Assembly (NCBI GenBank): GCA_964404895.1
Contig: CAYOLV010000003.1
Location: forward strand, 186,001-250,000
Source: JBGSUZ01 sp964404895
GTDB taxonomy: Bacteria > Bacillota > Clostridia > Peptostreptococcales > Acidaminobacteraceae
Direction of reading: 5' to 3'
DNA: 64,000 bases
The position numbers and the translations under genes were made by a program. Below the pieces are notes generated by a model. It was not told the origin of the DNA, searched no databases, and saw only the letters and a program-made list of their open reading frames with translations. Below are positions 26,325-36,048 of this stretch, piece after piece; within the stretch, counting starts at the first letter, position 1, and each line of letters begins with the position of its first letter.

Positions 26325-27325
26325 AGTGAAAACCTCCCAATAATGGCCTCAGCTATGCCGTTGGTCGTACCAGTGCCTCCCAAATCTGGAGTGAGTTCAT
26401 TGGAAACCCCATCCTTTAGCAACCTCTCAACTGCCTTTCTAATTTTCTCCCCGGCTTCTTGCTCACCAATGTAGTCTAGGAGCATGGCGCCGCTGAGAAT
26501 CATGGCGATAGGGTTGGCAACTCCTTTTCCTGCAATGTCTGGCGCACTGCCGTGTACCGCTTCAAAAATTGCCGCATCTTTTCCAATGTTTGCCCCAGGC
26601 ACAAGTCCAAGTCCCCCAACCAAGCCAGCGGCAAGGTCTGAGAGAATATCTCCGTAGAGGTTTTCCGTCACAATCACATCGAACTGTTGAGGCTTCATGA
26701 CCAACTGCATGCACATGTTGTCTACAATCACTTCATTGTAATCAATTTCAGGGTAGTCTTTGGCAACGGCTCTCACCGCTTCTAAAAACAGACCATCTGC
26801 CTGTTTCATAATGTTGGCCTTGTGAACGGCGCTGACTTTCTTTCTGCTGTTGGCTCTGGCATAGGCAAAAGCTTCTTTGGCGATGGCTGTGGATGCAGCT
26901 CTGGTAATGACTTTGATGCCGTGAACTTCATCTTCAGAGATTTTTACTTCTCTGCCAGCATAAAGGTCTTCTGTATTTTCTCTGAATATAATCAGGTCAA
27001 TATCTTTGTATAAGCTAAGTCCTGGGTACGAACGCACAGGACGCATATTTGAAAACAGGTGAAATGCCTGTCTCAAGGTCACGTTGACACTTTTAAACCC
27101 ACTGCCGATTGGGGTTGTAATAGGCCCTTTGAGGGTGGCCTGACAACTGCGAATCAAGTCCATGACCTTCTCAGGAATTAATTCCCCTTCCGCTTCTAAC
27201 ACGGCTGCCCCTGCACTGCCCCTCACCCATTCAATAGGAACTCCCGTGGCTTCCATAACCTTTGCCGCCGCTTCGCTGACTTCTTTGCCAATGCCGTCTC
27301 CATCAATTAATCCAATTTTGTACAT
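26321..27325 (-). CDS. Isocitrate dehydrogenase (NAD-type family member)
   Basis: 334 residues of the isocitrate/isopropylmalate dehydrogenase family. The substrate loop SVNVTLRQ matches the isocitrate-specific S-x-N-V-x-L-R pattern (isopropylmalate enzymes differ here), followed by FRENTEDLYAG, the ITRAAST region and ENLYGDILSDLAAGLVGG with the metal-binding aspartates. The short length is typical of NAD-dependent homo-oligomeric forms. It produces 2-oxoglutarate and CO2. It overlaps the citrate synthase gene by 4 bases and follows the aconitase gene closely. Confidence 0.88.
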   Translation of the reverse strand: MYKIGLIDGDGIGKEVSEAAAKVMEATGVPIEWVRGSAGAAVLEAEGELIPEKVMDLIRSCQATLKGPITTPIGSGFKSVNVTLRQAFHLFSNMRPVRSYPGLSLYKDIDLIIFRENTEDLYAGREVKISEDEVHGIKVITRAASTAIAKEAFAYARANSRKKVSAVHKANIMKQADGLFLEAVRAVAKDYPEIDYNEVIVDNMCMQLVMKPQQFDVIVTENLYGDILSDLAAGLVGGLGLVPGANIGKDAAIFEAVHGSAPDIAGKGVANPIAMILSGAMLLDYIGEQEAGEKIRKAVERLLKDGVSNELTPDLGGTGTTNGIAEAIIGRFSL

Positions 27326-27336
27326 AACGATCCCTC

Positions 27337-29313
27337 CTATTTCAATGCGTATTTTAACGCCCCGCCTGCTTTCAAAATTTCAACTTCTCTCTCAGTCCCT
27401 TCAAATTTCAAAGGGATGACACGCTTTAAATGTCCGCTGGTGCCTACTTCTGCTTCCATATTGACCCGTTCAACTTCCATATTCACAAGTCCAGCTTCCA
27501 GACCGTCATAAAGATTTTCCAGTTGGATAGTCGCCAGTTGTTCTAAAAGGTCATAGTCCGCCTCATCTGCAAAAGTCAGTGGCAAAATGCCTGCGTTGAT
27601 CAAGTTGGAGCGGTGAATTCTGGCAAAGCTCTTAGCAATAACTGCACGAACGCCTAAATAGAGCGGGACTAAAGCCGCATGTTCTCTGCTGGAACCTTGC
27701 CCATAGGTATGCCCTCCTATAATGACACTTCTGCCAAGCTCCGTGGCTCTGGCAGGGAAGGTGGTATCAATGGTTGCAAAGCAGTCCAGTGACAGTCTTG
27801 GCACATTGGATCTGAAAGGTAACAACCCCGCATGGGAAGGCATAATATCGTCTGTGCTGATTTTGTCTCCAGTCTTAAGAGAGATTGGAAGGGTTAGGGC
27901 GTTTGGTAACGGTTCCCCCACTGGGAAAGGTTTAATATTCGGCCCCATTTGAACTGGGGTGTCCAGCTTTGGCGTATTGTAAACTAAAGGTTTCACCCAA
28001 TAGTGTTCGGATTTTGCGTAAGTGTTTGGCGCTGGAATTTCTTCCATTTCGCCAAAGGTGCGAGGGTCTGTAATGACTCCTGTAAGAGCTGAAACCGCCG
28101 CCACTTCAGGACTGACCAGATAGACTTGTGCATCTTTTGTCCCTGATCGGCCTTGGAAGTTTCTATTGAAGGTTCTGAGAGACACTGCCCCTGACTTAGG
28201 GGATTGTCCCATGCCGATACAAGGCCCACAGCCCGCTTCTAGCAGTCTCGCCCCTGCGCCAATCATGTCTGACAGAGCCCCATTTTCAGCCAACATTTTC
28301 AAAATCGAACTGCTCCCAGGACTAATGACAAGGCTCACATCAGGGTGAACAGACTTGCCCTTAAGAATGTTGGCAACGGTCATTAAATCGGCGTAGGAAG
28401 CATTTGTGCAGCTCCCAATAGCCACCTGATCCACTTTGATCCCCGACAGTTCTGAAATCATGCCGATGTTGTCAGGACTGTGGGGTTTTGCCGCCATGGG
28501 TTCTAAATCTGAAAGGTCAATGGTGTATGTAGCGTCATAAGTAGCGTCAGAGTCTGCCTTCAGTGTTACGTAGTCTAAGGCTCTCCCTTGTCTGGTTAAG
28601 AAGTCCAAGGTGTTTTCATCGCTTGGAAAAACAGAAGTAGTAGCTCCCAGTTCTGCCCCCATATTGGTAATGGTGGCTCTTTGAGGCACTGACAGGCTTT
28701 TGACGCCCTCGCCTGTGTACTCCAATATAGCATTGACCCCACCGCTGACCCCAAGGATTTGAAGAACTTTCAAGATAACGTCCTTTGCCGTCACCCAAGG
28801 TTTCAAGGTGCCCGTCAACTTAATTTCAATGACTTTTGGCATTGCCAAGTGATAAATGCCTTTTGCCATACCGATGGCTACGTCCAGCCCACCTGCTCCA
28901 ATAGCAAGCATGCCCATGCCGCCGCAAGTTGGGGTATGGCTGTCAGAACCGATCAGCAATTTTCCCGGTTTCGCAAAATTTTCTAAGTGGAGCTGATGGC
29001 AAATGCCGTTCCCAGGTTTGGAATAGACGATGCCATATTTTTCAGCCACCGAGGCTATAAAAGCGTGATCGTCTGCATTTTCAAAACCCGATTGGAGCAT
29101 GTTGTGATCAATATAAGCCACAGACAGTTCTGTCAGAACTTTTGAAATATTCATGGCTTCTAATTGCAAATAAACCATAGTCCCTGTGGAGTCTTGAGTC
29201 AGGGTTTGATCCACCCGAAGTGCCATATTTTCTCCAAATATAGGCTGTTTGCCATTAAAATCATTTCCAACCAAGTGTGACTCAATCAACTTGTATGCTA
29301 GACTCTTACTCAT
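27337..29313 (-). CDS. Aconitate hydratase, Aquifex type
   Basis: 658 residues, the length of the LeuC-LeuD-like fused aconitases rather than the ~900-residue AcnA. The three iron-sulfur ligands are in AIGSCTNASY and EAGCGPCIGMG. SDSHTPTCGGMGMLAIGAGG marks the active site, and the swivel domain carries GGHTYGQGSSREHAA and AKSFARIHRSNLIN near the C-terminus. It isomerises citrate to isocitrate through cis-aconitate. First gene of the operon, with a consensus promoter and a palindromic operator in the leader. A homoaconitase role is unlikely given its neighbours. Confidence 0.92.
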   Translation of the reverse strand: MSKSLAYKLIESHLVGNDFNGKQPIFGENMALRVDQTLTQDSTGTMVYLQLEAMNISKVLTELSVAYIDHNMLQSGFENADDHAFIASVAEKYGIVYSKPGNGICHQLHLENFAKPGKLLIGSDSHTPTCGGMGMLAIGAGGLDVAIGMAKGIYHLAMPKVIEIKLTGTLKPWVTAKDVILKVLQILGVSGGVNAILEYTGEGVKSLSVPQRATITNMGAELGATTSVFPSDENTLDFLTRQGRALDYVTLKADSDATYDATYTIDLSDLEPMAAKPHSPDNIGMISELSGIKVDQVAIGSCTNASYADLMTVANILKGKSVHPDVSLVISPGSSSILKMLAENGALSDMIGAGARLLEAGCGPCIGMGQSPKSGAVSLRTFNRNFQGRSGTKDAQVYLVSPEVAAVSALTGVITDPRTFGEMEEIPAPNTYAKSEHYWVKPLVYNTPKLDTPVQMGPNIKPFPVGEPLPNALTLPISLKTGDKISTDDIMPSHAGLLPFRSNVPRLSLDCFATIDTTFPARATELGRSVIIGGHTYGQGSSREHAALVPLYLGVRAVIAKSFARIHRSNLINAGILPLTFADEADYDLLEQLATIQLENLYDGLEAGLVNMEVERVNMEAEVGTSGHLKRVIPLKFEGTEREVEILKAGGALKYALK

Positions 29314-29341
29314 TCTTAACCAACCTCACTTTTCTCGTATA

Positions 29342-29380
29342 ATTGTATACAATAATACAACTGCGATAATTGTCTGTCAA
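29342..29380 (-). promoter_or_regulatory. Promoter and palindromic operator of the aconitase operon
   Basis: On the minus strand TTGACA, 17 bp, TATTAT (plus-strand 29380 to 29352). The palindrome ATTGTATACAAT (29342-29353) overlaps the last base pairs of the -10 and the start region, so its binding protein would act as a repressor. TTGTATACAA resembles operators of GntR-family repressors; the regulator is not in the window. Confidence 0.65.
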
Positions 29381-29443
29381 CTCAAATTCTGAATATTTAT
29401 TAATTTTTATGGCGAAAAATGAATGAATATTAATTTTACTTGC

Positions 29444-29482
29444 AAAAAAATAGTCTTCCTGTGATTGATACCACAGAAAGAC
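29444..29482 (-). terminator. Terminator of the thiT operon
   Basis: On the minus strand GTCTT.CTGTG and CACAG.AAGAC form a stem followed by TATTTTTTT. It lies 70 bp past the stop of the VOC-family gene. Confidence 0.75.
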
Positions 29483-29551
29483 CATCCTATTCTTTTTTAT
29501 GAAATTTAGTTGATCCTCAGTTGTTTTGAGATTTTTATAAGGATTCCACTT

Positions 29552-29956
29552 CTATAAAGATTCCTGTTCCCTATACTCAACAATAGTCCCCTCAGGGGCT
29601 TTGAGTTTCAATAGAAGACCGCCTTCTACACGGTATAACGGTTCTCCATTTTTAAGTTTGAAGTCTTTGAAGCCCTTTTCTAATAAATTTTGGTAGACAG
29701 CCTCCACAGAATCCACTAAAAAGCAAAAATGCATAATACCGTTGGCTTCATCATCGTATGGGGCAAAAAAGCCTTTTTCTTTAGGGGTTTGAAGTTCGAT
29801 TCTAAAAGCCCCTAGTTTAAGCCAAGTGTTGAAGTCACGTCCGTGAAAATTTGGGCTTTCCTTTTCCAATTCAAAGCCAAGCACGTTCATATAAAAAGCT
29901 TTGCTGGCTTCATAGTCATTGGTTTGAATACAAATATGGTGACAAATGGGATTCAT
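29552..29956 (-). CDS. VOC-family (glyoxalase/bleomycin-resistance-like) protein
   Basis: 134 residues forming one vicinal-oxygen-chelate domain: HHICIQTNDYEASKAFY at the start, FRIELQTP in the middle, MHFCFLVDSVEAVYQNL opening the second module and KAPEGTIVEYREQ at the end. Metal ligands expected at the first His, the Glu of IELQ, the His of MHFCF and the Glu of VEYRE are all present. The substrate is unknown (lactoylglutathione lyase-like annotation would go too far). It follows thiT after 8 bases and shares its TPP-controlled transcript; whether it has a thiamine role is open. Confidence 0.75.
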   Translation of the reverse strand: MNPICHHICIQTNDYEASKAFYMNVLGFELEKESPNFHGRDFNTWLKLGAFRIELQTPKEKGFFAPYDDEANGIMHFCFLVDSVEAVYQNLLEKGFKDFKLKNGEPLYRVEGGLLLKLKAPEGTIVEYREQESL

Positions 29957-29964
29957 AAACCCTC

Positions 29965-30480
29965 CTACCTAGATGCTACACTGGCGTTGAATTTCTGAAG
30001 TGGCTTGAAGACCAATGTGAAGACGACCACAGTCAAAATAATTTCTGGAATCATGTAAGTAGCGTTATAAACCACTGAACCTACAAAGTCAACTTGGTAG
30101 ACCACAATCCCTGAAATGACTGCCAAGACAAAGCGGGCAAGCATGGTAATGACGCTGGCGGCTAAAGATTTGACGTATTCTTTTCCAAACATGCCCGACA
30201 AGCCTAACACGCCAAAACCAAGAACATAGTCACATAAAATGCTGACAATGTGACCTGAATATTTAGGGCCGAGGAGGAACTGAAGCAAACCATAAACCCC
30301 TGCTACGAACAGGCCAGGTTTCACACCCCAACGGATGGCATAAATAATAGCAGGAAGCATGCTCACGGCTGTAATAGAGCCGCCGTTAGGCATTTCGAAG
30401 ACTTTAATATTGCTAAGGACATAGCCTAGGGCGATCATAATGCCACCTTCGACCAACATACGGGTTCTTTGATTGTTCAT
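29965..30480 (-). CDS. thiT: Thiamine-specific ECF transporter S component
   Basis: 171 residues with about six membrane helices. The ThiT features are visible: EGGIMIALGYVLSNIKVF followed by a MPNGGSITAVSMLP segment and a conserved WG(V)KPGL helix. It captures thiamine and works with the shared ECF ATPases, which are not in this window. A TPP riboswitch with terminator precedes it, which confirms thiamine as substrate. It heads a two-gene transcript. Confidence 0.92.
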   Translation of the reverse strand: MNNQRTRMLVEGGIMIALGYVLSNIKVFEMPNGGSITAVSMLPAIIYAIRWGVKPGLFVAGVYGLLQFLLGPKYSGHIVSILCDYVLGFGVLGLSGMFGKEYVKSLAASVITMLARFVLAVISGIVVYQVDFVGSVVYNATYMIPEIILTVVVFTLVFKPLQKFNASVASR

Positions 30481-30572
30481 TTTTATACACTCCTTTTATA
30501 AAGACAATGATTGAACGCTAGTTGGAATGGTGAGGCTAATCCTGAAAGCCAACACTCGGTTGACCTTCACGC

Positions 30573-30607
30573 AAAAAACCCTTTCCTAAAGTATAAGGAA
30601 AGGGTTT
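30573..30607 (-). terminator. Riboswitch-controlled terminator in the thiT leader
   Basis: On the minus strand AAACCCTTTCCT, a short loop, AGGAAAGGGTTT and a T-run, placed between the TPP aptamer and thiT. Confidence 0.85.
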
Positions 30608-30629
30608 GTCTTTTTTATAAAAGAGTTTA

Positions 30630-30715
30630 CACTTCCCTACGCCAGTTCTAACTGGATCAGGTTCAAAGGGTCGTACAACAGTACTCTCAGCCAAAGGCTC
30701 CCCTAGCGTTTTCGT
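30630..30715 (-). ncRNA. TPP riboswitch (thiT leader)
   Basis: Read on the minus strand the THI-box elements occur in order: CTAGGGGAGCC, GGCTGAGAG, ACCCTTTGAACCTGATC, a CAGTTAGAACTG stem and GCGTAGGGAAG. This matches the family consensus almost throughout. Binding of thiamine pyrophosphate should let the terminator at 30573-30607 form and stop thiT. Confidence 0.95.
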
Positions 30716-30775
30716 ATTTAATTCAGTTTTAAGGTATCATGAATGGTGGGGTTTGTCAAATGGGGTTTGACTGCA

Positions 30776-32488
30776 TTAACCCACCTCTTTCCCAGCATAT
30801 AATTCTTGATACACCAAACTTTCAGCCATTAACTCTTCATGTGTCCCTTGGGCTGCCAACGTCCCTTTATCAAGGACATAGATTAAATCTGCATTTTGAA
30901 TGGTTGAGAGTCTGTGAGCAATAATAATGGTGGTCTTTCCCTTTCTCAACTGATCAATATTTTGCTGAATATGATATTCCGTCTCAGTGTCCAGTGCTGA
31001 AGTCGCTTCATCCAAAATCAAGAGCTCTGTATTTTTAAGCATCGCCCTTGACAGTGCAAGCCTTTGTTTTTGTCCCCCAGAAAGACTGGTGCCCCGCTCT
31101 CCAACTTCTGTCTCATATTGTTTCGGAAACTCTTCAATGAACTCAAGGCACAGCATCTCTTTGCAAACACTTTCAACAAGTTCAGCATCGTATGGACCAT
31201 TAAACACCAAATTTTCCTTAATGGTTGTCGGTATGAAATGAGGCTGTTGGAAGACTGCCGAAACTTTGTCCGTATATTGCTTTCCATATTGATTGACTTG
31301 AATTCCGTTTACTAAAACCGCACCTTCTCCCGGCGAATGTATTCTTAAAAGCAACTGTGCAATTGTTGACTTTCCGCTGCCACTTTCTCCAACCAATGCA
31401 ATTTTTTTACCTACGGGAAAGTCTAAGGTTAAATTGTCTAACACAGGTTCTAAGTCTGGTGAATAGGCAAACGTAACGGCTTTAAACTGAACAGACTCTA
31501 TTTTCTCATCGAACTCACAAGTTCCAAATTCCTCCTCTGACTGACTCATAATCGACTGAATACACTTCACCGGCGCTACAAGCCTCTTTCCAGTCAAACT
31601 CAATTGAAAGAGTTGTCCAAGAGCCGTTACCAATTGATCTACCAATGTAAAGCTGACAACGAATGCACCTAAAGACACCTGATTTGAAATGGCACTCATA
31701 CCACCCAATAAAAGGACTACCAGCTTCGTTCCATATAGAAAAGGCTCACTTAAGAACAATATTTTTACTTTATAAAATCCTTCCTTAAGAATAGCTTGAA
31801 AGCACTTTTGAAATTGATTTTCATAGCGTGCCATTTGCCATCCTTGACGATTAAAGGCAATAATTTCCCTTACAGCCGATACACTTTCCTCAACCGTAAC
31901 CGCCATTTGACCTCTCTCTGTTCTGATTTCCTGAGCGTAGGCCTTCGTCTTGTCACTCAATTTATTCAGCAAAAGGTAATACACAAGGGCTACCGCCACT
32001 ACAATCAAAAGCATTTTAAAACTGATGTAGCTAATGGAGAATGCTAAAAATAGAACAGTCAAGATGACATACATGAATTCTGAAAGAATTTGATTCACCG
32101 CTATATCACTTGCATCTGCAATGTCATTTCTAATATTGTTGAGCAATTTACCCACCTGTTCTTTATTAAAAATATCCGTAGGCAGTTCATAAACTTTCTT
32201 GAGAAATTTCTCAGTTAATGACATTTGAAGATGATAGCTGATATGGAAAAAAGTCACCTTTCTGATGGTGAACCATAACTTTGGTCCAAAGAAAAAGATT
32301 CCGTAGAGTACAATAAGCTTTGAAAATGCTTGATATTGATGGTTGATAAACACTTGATCAATTAAGTCTCGCTGCAATAAAGCGGCTATAATTGGGGTTA
32401 AACACTCTAAAACCAGAGCAGCATACCCCAATAGAAACCATTGTTTCTTATTCACGTATTTAAGTAAAAAGGACATACTATCCCGCAT
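30776..32488 (-). CDS. ABC exporter half-transporter (second gene of a pair)
   Basis: 570 residues: a six-helix type I exporter domain (~1-310) and an ATPase domain with Walker A GESGSGKSTIAQLL, signature SLSGGQKQRLALSRAM, Walker B LLILDEATSALD and the H-loop IAHRLSTI. ATG 32488 (GAGG 8 bases upstream) is preferred over GTG 32497; either way the start overlaps the previous gene by about 11 bases. The two genes together probably form a heterodimer. In both, the residue after Walker B is Glu, so both sites look catalytically competent. Substrate unknown; MdlB-like multidrug or lipid/peptide exporters are similar. Confidence 0.85.
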   Translation of the reverse strand: MRDSMSFLLKYVNKKQWFLLGYAALVLECLTPIIAALLQRDLIDQVFINHQYQAFSKLIVLYGIFFFGPKLWFTIRKVTFFHISYHLQMSLTEKFLKKVYELPTDIFNKEQVGKLLNNIRNDIADASDIAVNQILSEFMYVILTVLFLAFSISYISFKMLLIVVAVALVYYLLLNKLSDKTKAYAQEIRTERGQMAVTVEESVSAVREIIAFNRQGWQMARYENQFQKCFQAILKEGFYKVKILFLSEPFLYGTKLVVLLLGGMSAISNQVSLGAFVVSFTLVDQLVTALGQLFQLSLTGKRLVAPVKCIQSIMSQSEEEFGTCEFDEKIESVQFKAVTFAYSPDLEPVLDNLTLDFPVGKKIALVGESGSGKSTIAQLLLRIHSPGEGAVLVNGIQVNQYGKQYTDKVSAVFQQPHFIPTTIKENLVFNGPYDAELVESVCKEMLCLEFIEEFPKQYETEVGERGTSLSGGQKQRLALSRAMLKNTELLILDEATSALDTETEYHIQQNIDQLRKGKTTIIIAHRLSTIQNADLIYVLDKGTLAAQGTHEELMAESLVYQELYAGKEVG

Positions 32489-34235
32489 TTTCAACACCTC
32501 GCATTACTAGGCCATAAAATATGCCTTTCTTATCCATCAGGGACTCATAAGTTCCTTGTTCAGCGACTTTACCCCTATCCAGAACGACAATTGCGTCATA
32601 GTCCATGATTGTGGATAATCTATGGGCGATGGCAACCACCGTTTTCCCTTCTGACAACTTATCCAGCGACTGTTTAACGGTATTTTCGGTCACGTTGTCT
32701 AGCGCTGAAGTGGCTTCATCTAATAGAATGATTTGAGGCGCTTTTAGCAGCATTCGAGCTATTGAAATGCGCTGTTTCTGCCCCCCAGACAAGCGAACTC
32801 CACGTTCTCCAACAAGGGTTTCATAACCATTCTCCATCTCCATAATAAAGTCATGGGCACTGGCCGCTTTGGCCGCCTCTACAATTTCTTCATCTGTGGC
32901 ATCTATTTTTCCAAATCTGATATTTTCTTTAATAGATAAATTAAACAGATAGGTTTCTTGAAAAACATAGCCGAAATGCTGTCTCAGATTTTCCAGTTTA
33001 AGATCCTTAATCGCTACGCCACCTATGGTAATTTCGCCACTGGTGACATCATAGAACCTGCCTATCAGTTTCAATAAAGTCGACTTTCCGCTACCGCTCT
33101 CCCCCACAATCGCCGTCTTTTTACCAGACTGAATGACCAAGGAGACATCCTCAATAATTGGCTGTTCTTTACAATATGAGAAGGAAATGTGCTTAAACTC
33201 AATATCAAAATGAGAGATTGACTCCCTAGAAGAATTTTCATGATCTTCAACATCTGGTTTTAACTCCATAAAATCATATAAGTGTTTGGCGTAATTCAGC
33301 GCATGGTATTGAGCGGGAATTATGTAAAAGAAGACGGAAAATCCTCTGGAAACCAAACCCATCAAGAAACTATAGCCGATGAATTCGCCAAGGAGCAGTT
33401 CTCCGCTTTTTACCAGTTCCAGCCCATAAAAATAAAACAGCACAATAGAAATCGTCAGAGTCAACCCCACAGTTGTGAACCTGAAATGCCTCCAAAAAAT
33501 TGACCACATTTTTGGTATTCGATAATCGTCAAACTTTTTCATGGTCTTATTGATAAACCAGTCTTTGCTGCCCATGACCTTTAGTTCTGCTACCGCCACC
33601 AAAGCGTCATATAAAGACTGTTGAGAGGCCTGCGCTGCCTCAGTCTCAACGCCTAAATAGTATTCAATCTTCTTATTGGCAAATTGATTGAGCAAAATAT
33701 AAATCACATTGCCAATCATGGCCGCCATAAAAAAGAGGGGTTCATTGAAAATCAAAATAACAGAGGGCACTGTAAACTGAGCCAAACTGTAAATGAAATG
33801 GGGAAATAAAAAGGTGTAGGTTTTTTGTGTCTCTTTAACGGAGTTCTCTAGCATAGATAAGATTTGCCCCGTAGAGACTTTTTCATAATAGGAAAATCCC
33901 AATTTTTGAAGCTTTGACATGAGATCGGTTTGCTGATTCTTCGTAATTCGATTTGCAATATTCACTTCAAGAAAGTTAAAGATTGCTTTGGCTATTAAAA
34001 TTAATAGGACAATGCCACATAAAATCAATATTTGATTCATAAGCAAATTCATGCTTTTCATTGGCAGTATATGATCGATGAGAAACCCCATACGACGGGG
34101 AATCATGAGTTCTCCCCAGATCACTGCACCACCGCAGAGTACATAAATAAAAGTCAGCAGCATAACGGGTTTAAAATAACTCAGTGTCCAGACATATATC
34201 TTTAACAATTCTTTTTTTTCGAGGGATTTACTCAA
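32478..34235 (-). CDS. ABC exporter half-transporter (first gene of a pair)
   Basis: About 585 residues from a TTG start at 34235, which has GGAGG 6 bases upstream; an ATG at 34301 in frame would add 22 residues but lacks a site and overlaps the groL terminator area. Membrane domain ~1-330 with six helices, then an ATPase domain with GESGSGKSTLLKLIGRF, RLSGGQKQRISIARML, IILLDEATSALD and IAHRLSTI. It overlaps the second exporter gene, indicating coupled translation and a heterodimer. It lies just downstream of groL, but the groL terminator separates them. Confidence 0.83.
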   Translation of the reverse strand: MSKSLEKKELLKIYVWTLSYFKPVMLLTFIYVLCGGAVIWGELMIPRRMGFLIDHILPMKSMNLLMNQILILCGIVLLILIAKAIFNFLEVNIANRITKNQQTDLMSKLQKLGFSYYEKVSTGQILSMLENSVKETQKTYTFLFPHFIYSLAQFTVPSVILIFNEPLFFMAAMIGNVIYILLNQFANKKIEYYLGVETEAAQASQQSLYDALVAVAELKVMGSKDWFINKTMKKFDDYRIPKMWSIFWRHFRFTTVGLTLTISIVLFYFYGLELVKSGELLLGEFIGYSFLMGLVSRGFSVFFYIIPAQYHALNYAKHLYDFMELKPDVEDHENSSRESISHFDIEFKHISFSYCKEQPIIEDVSLVIQSGKKTAIVGESGSGKSTLLKLIGRFYDVTSGEITIGGVAIKDLKLENLRQHFGYVFQETYLFNLSIKENIRFGKIDATDEEIVEAAKAASAHDFIMEMENGYETLVGERGVRLSGGQKQRISIARMLLKAPQIILLDEATSALDNVTENTVKQSLDKLSEGKTVVAIAHRLSTIMDYDAIVVLDRGKVAEQGTYESLMDKKGIFYGLVMRGVENAG

Positions 34236-34301
34236 GATGCACCTCCACAAGTCGTCTATACTAACCCATTCCTTTGAGGCTGTCTCCCTAATTGAGCGCA
34301 C

Positions 34302-34340
34302 AAAAAATGGTAAGCCGTCTTATACAGCCTACCATTTTTT
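34302..34340 (-). terminator. Terminator after groL
   Basis: AAAAAATGGTA.GC arms around a short loop, with T-run on the minus strand, 20 bp past the groL stop. Confidence 0.88.
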
Positions 34341-34360
34341 ACTTTAATTGTATAGTTGTC

Positions 34361-35980
34361 TTACATCATCCCCGGCATGCCACCCATTGGCATTTCAGGT
34401 TTGTCGCTTGGAAGTTCAACAATTGCTGCCTCAGTTGTGAGGAACATTGCAGAAATTGACGCTGCATTTTGAAGTGCAGAACGGGTGACTTTCGTTGGGT
34501 CAACTATACCCGCTTGAAGCATATTTACATATGTTTCGTTGAGAGCGTCAAAGCCCATGCCCACATCAAGACGTTTAATGTTTTCTACAACTACAGAACC
34601 TTCAAGACCCGCATTGGCTGCAATTTGTCTGACTGGCTCTTCAAGGGCTCTCATAATGATTTTAGCGCCAGTTTTTTCGTCCCCTTCAAGGGTTTCAAGC
34701 AACTTTTCAACTTCTGGAATAGCAGAAATAAGAGCCGTGCCGCCGCCTGGTACAATACCTTCTTCAACTGCTGCTTTAGTAGCGTTGAGAGCATCTTCTA
34801 TTCTAAGTTTCTTTTCTTTCATTTCCACTTCTGTCGCAGCACCAACTTGGATTACCGCAACGCCGCCAGCTAATTTAGCCAAACGCTCTTGAAGTTTTTC
34901 TTTGTCAAAGTCAGAAGTTGTTTCTTCAATTTGAGCTCTGATTTGTCTCACACGTTCAGCAATGGCATTTCTATCGCCTTCGCCGTCAATGACTGTTGTA
35001 TTGTCTTTTGTGATTTTAACGCTCTTCGCACGACCAAGCATTTCAACAGTCGCAGATTTAAGCTCTAAGCCAAGTTCCTCAGAAATCACAGTACCACCAG
35101 TGACGATGGCAAGGTCTTGAAGCATTGATTTTCTTCTGTCGCCAAAGCCCGGAGCTTTAACCGCAACACACTCAAATGTGCCTCTGAGTTTATTGAGAAC
35201 AAGAGTAGTCAGCGCTTCCCCTTCAATATCTTCTGCAATAATTAAAAGTTTTCTGCCTTGTTGAACGATTTGTTCAAGGACTGGCAAAATTTCTTGGATA
35301 TTCATGATTTTCTTGTCTGTAATCAAGATGTATGGGTTTTCAAGAGAAGCTTCCATTTTATCAGGATCTGTCACCATGTAAGCTGACACGTAACCACGGT
35401 CAAATTGCATCCCTTCAACCACTTCAAGCTGTGTGCCCATAGTTCTAGATTCTTCAACTGTAATAACACCGTCTTTGCCCACTTTGTCCATTGCATCTGC
35501 AATAAGAGTACCGATGGTTTTGTCAGCCGCTGAAATAGAGGCAACGTTAGAAATTTCCTCGTGTCTTTCAACATTTGTAGAAATAGCTTGAAGCTTGTCT
35601 ACTGCTACAATCACAGCTTTTTCAATACCCGCTTTAAGGATCATTGGGTTTGCACCAGCAGCAACGTTTTTAACGCCTTCACGAATAATGGCTTGTGCAA
35701 GCAAAGTCGCTGTTGTTGTGCCGTCCCCCGCTACGTCGTTGGTTTTTGTCGCAACTTCTTTAACCAATTGTGCGCCCATATTTTCGTAAGGGTCTTCTAA
35801 TTCAACTTCTCTAGCGATGGTTACACCGTCATTTGTAATCAGAGGTGAGCCGAATTTCTTATCTAAAATAACATTTCTGCCTTTAGGCCCGAGTGTTACC
35901 TTGACTGTATCTGCTAATTTATTAACGCCTGCTTCCAACTTTTTGCGGACGTCTTCTCCATACATGATTTCTTTAGCCAT
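34361..35980 (-). CDS. groL: Chaperonin GroEL
   Basis: 539 residues, standard for GroEL. ATP-site motifs LGPKGRNVILDK, NDGVTIARE and AGDGTTTATLLAQ are present, as is the C-terminal GGM-type tail (PMGGMPGMM). It assists folding as a double heptameric ring with GroES. It follows groS after 68 bases in the same HrcA/CIRCE-controlled operon. Confidence 0.98.
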   Translation of the reverse strand: MAKEIMYGEDVRKKLEAGVNKLADTVKVTLGPKGRNVILDKKFGSPLITNDGVTIAREVELEDPYENMGAQLVKEVATKTNDVAGDGTTTATLLAQAIIREGVKNVAAGANPMILKAGIEKAVIVAVDKLQAISTNVERHEEISNVASISAADKTIGTLIADAMDKVGKDGVITVEESRTMGTQLEVVEGMQFDRGYVSAYMVTDPDKMEASLENPYILITDKKIMNIQEILPVLEQIVQQGRKLLIIAEDIEGEALTTLVLNKLRGTFECVAVKAPGFGDRRKSMLQDLAIVTGGTVISEELGLELKSATVEMLGRAKSVKITKDNTTVIDGEGDRNAIAERVRQIRAQIEETTSDFDKEKLQERLAKLAGGVAVIQVGAATEVEMKEKKLRIEDALNATKAAVEEGIVPGGGTALISAIPEVEKLLETLEGDEKTGAKIIMRALEEPVRQIAANAGLEGSVVVENIKRLDVGMGFDALNETYVNMLQAGIVDPTKVTRSALQNAASISAMFLTTEAAIVELPSDKPEMPMGGMPGMM

Positions 35981-36048
35981 GTTAAGTTTCCTCCTAATTA
36001 TTTAGTAATGAATTTTACATCTTTAGGTCTTGGGTCTTGAGGTAAGTC

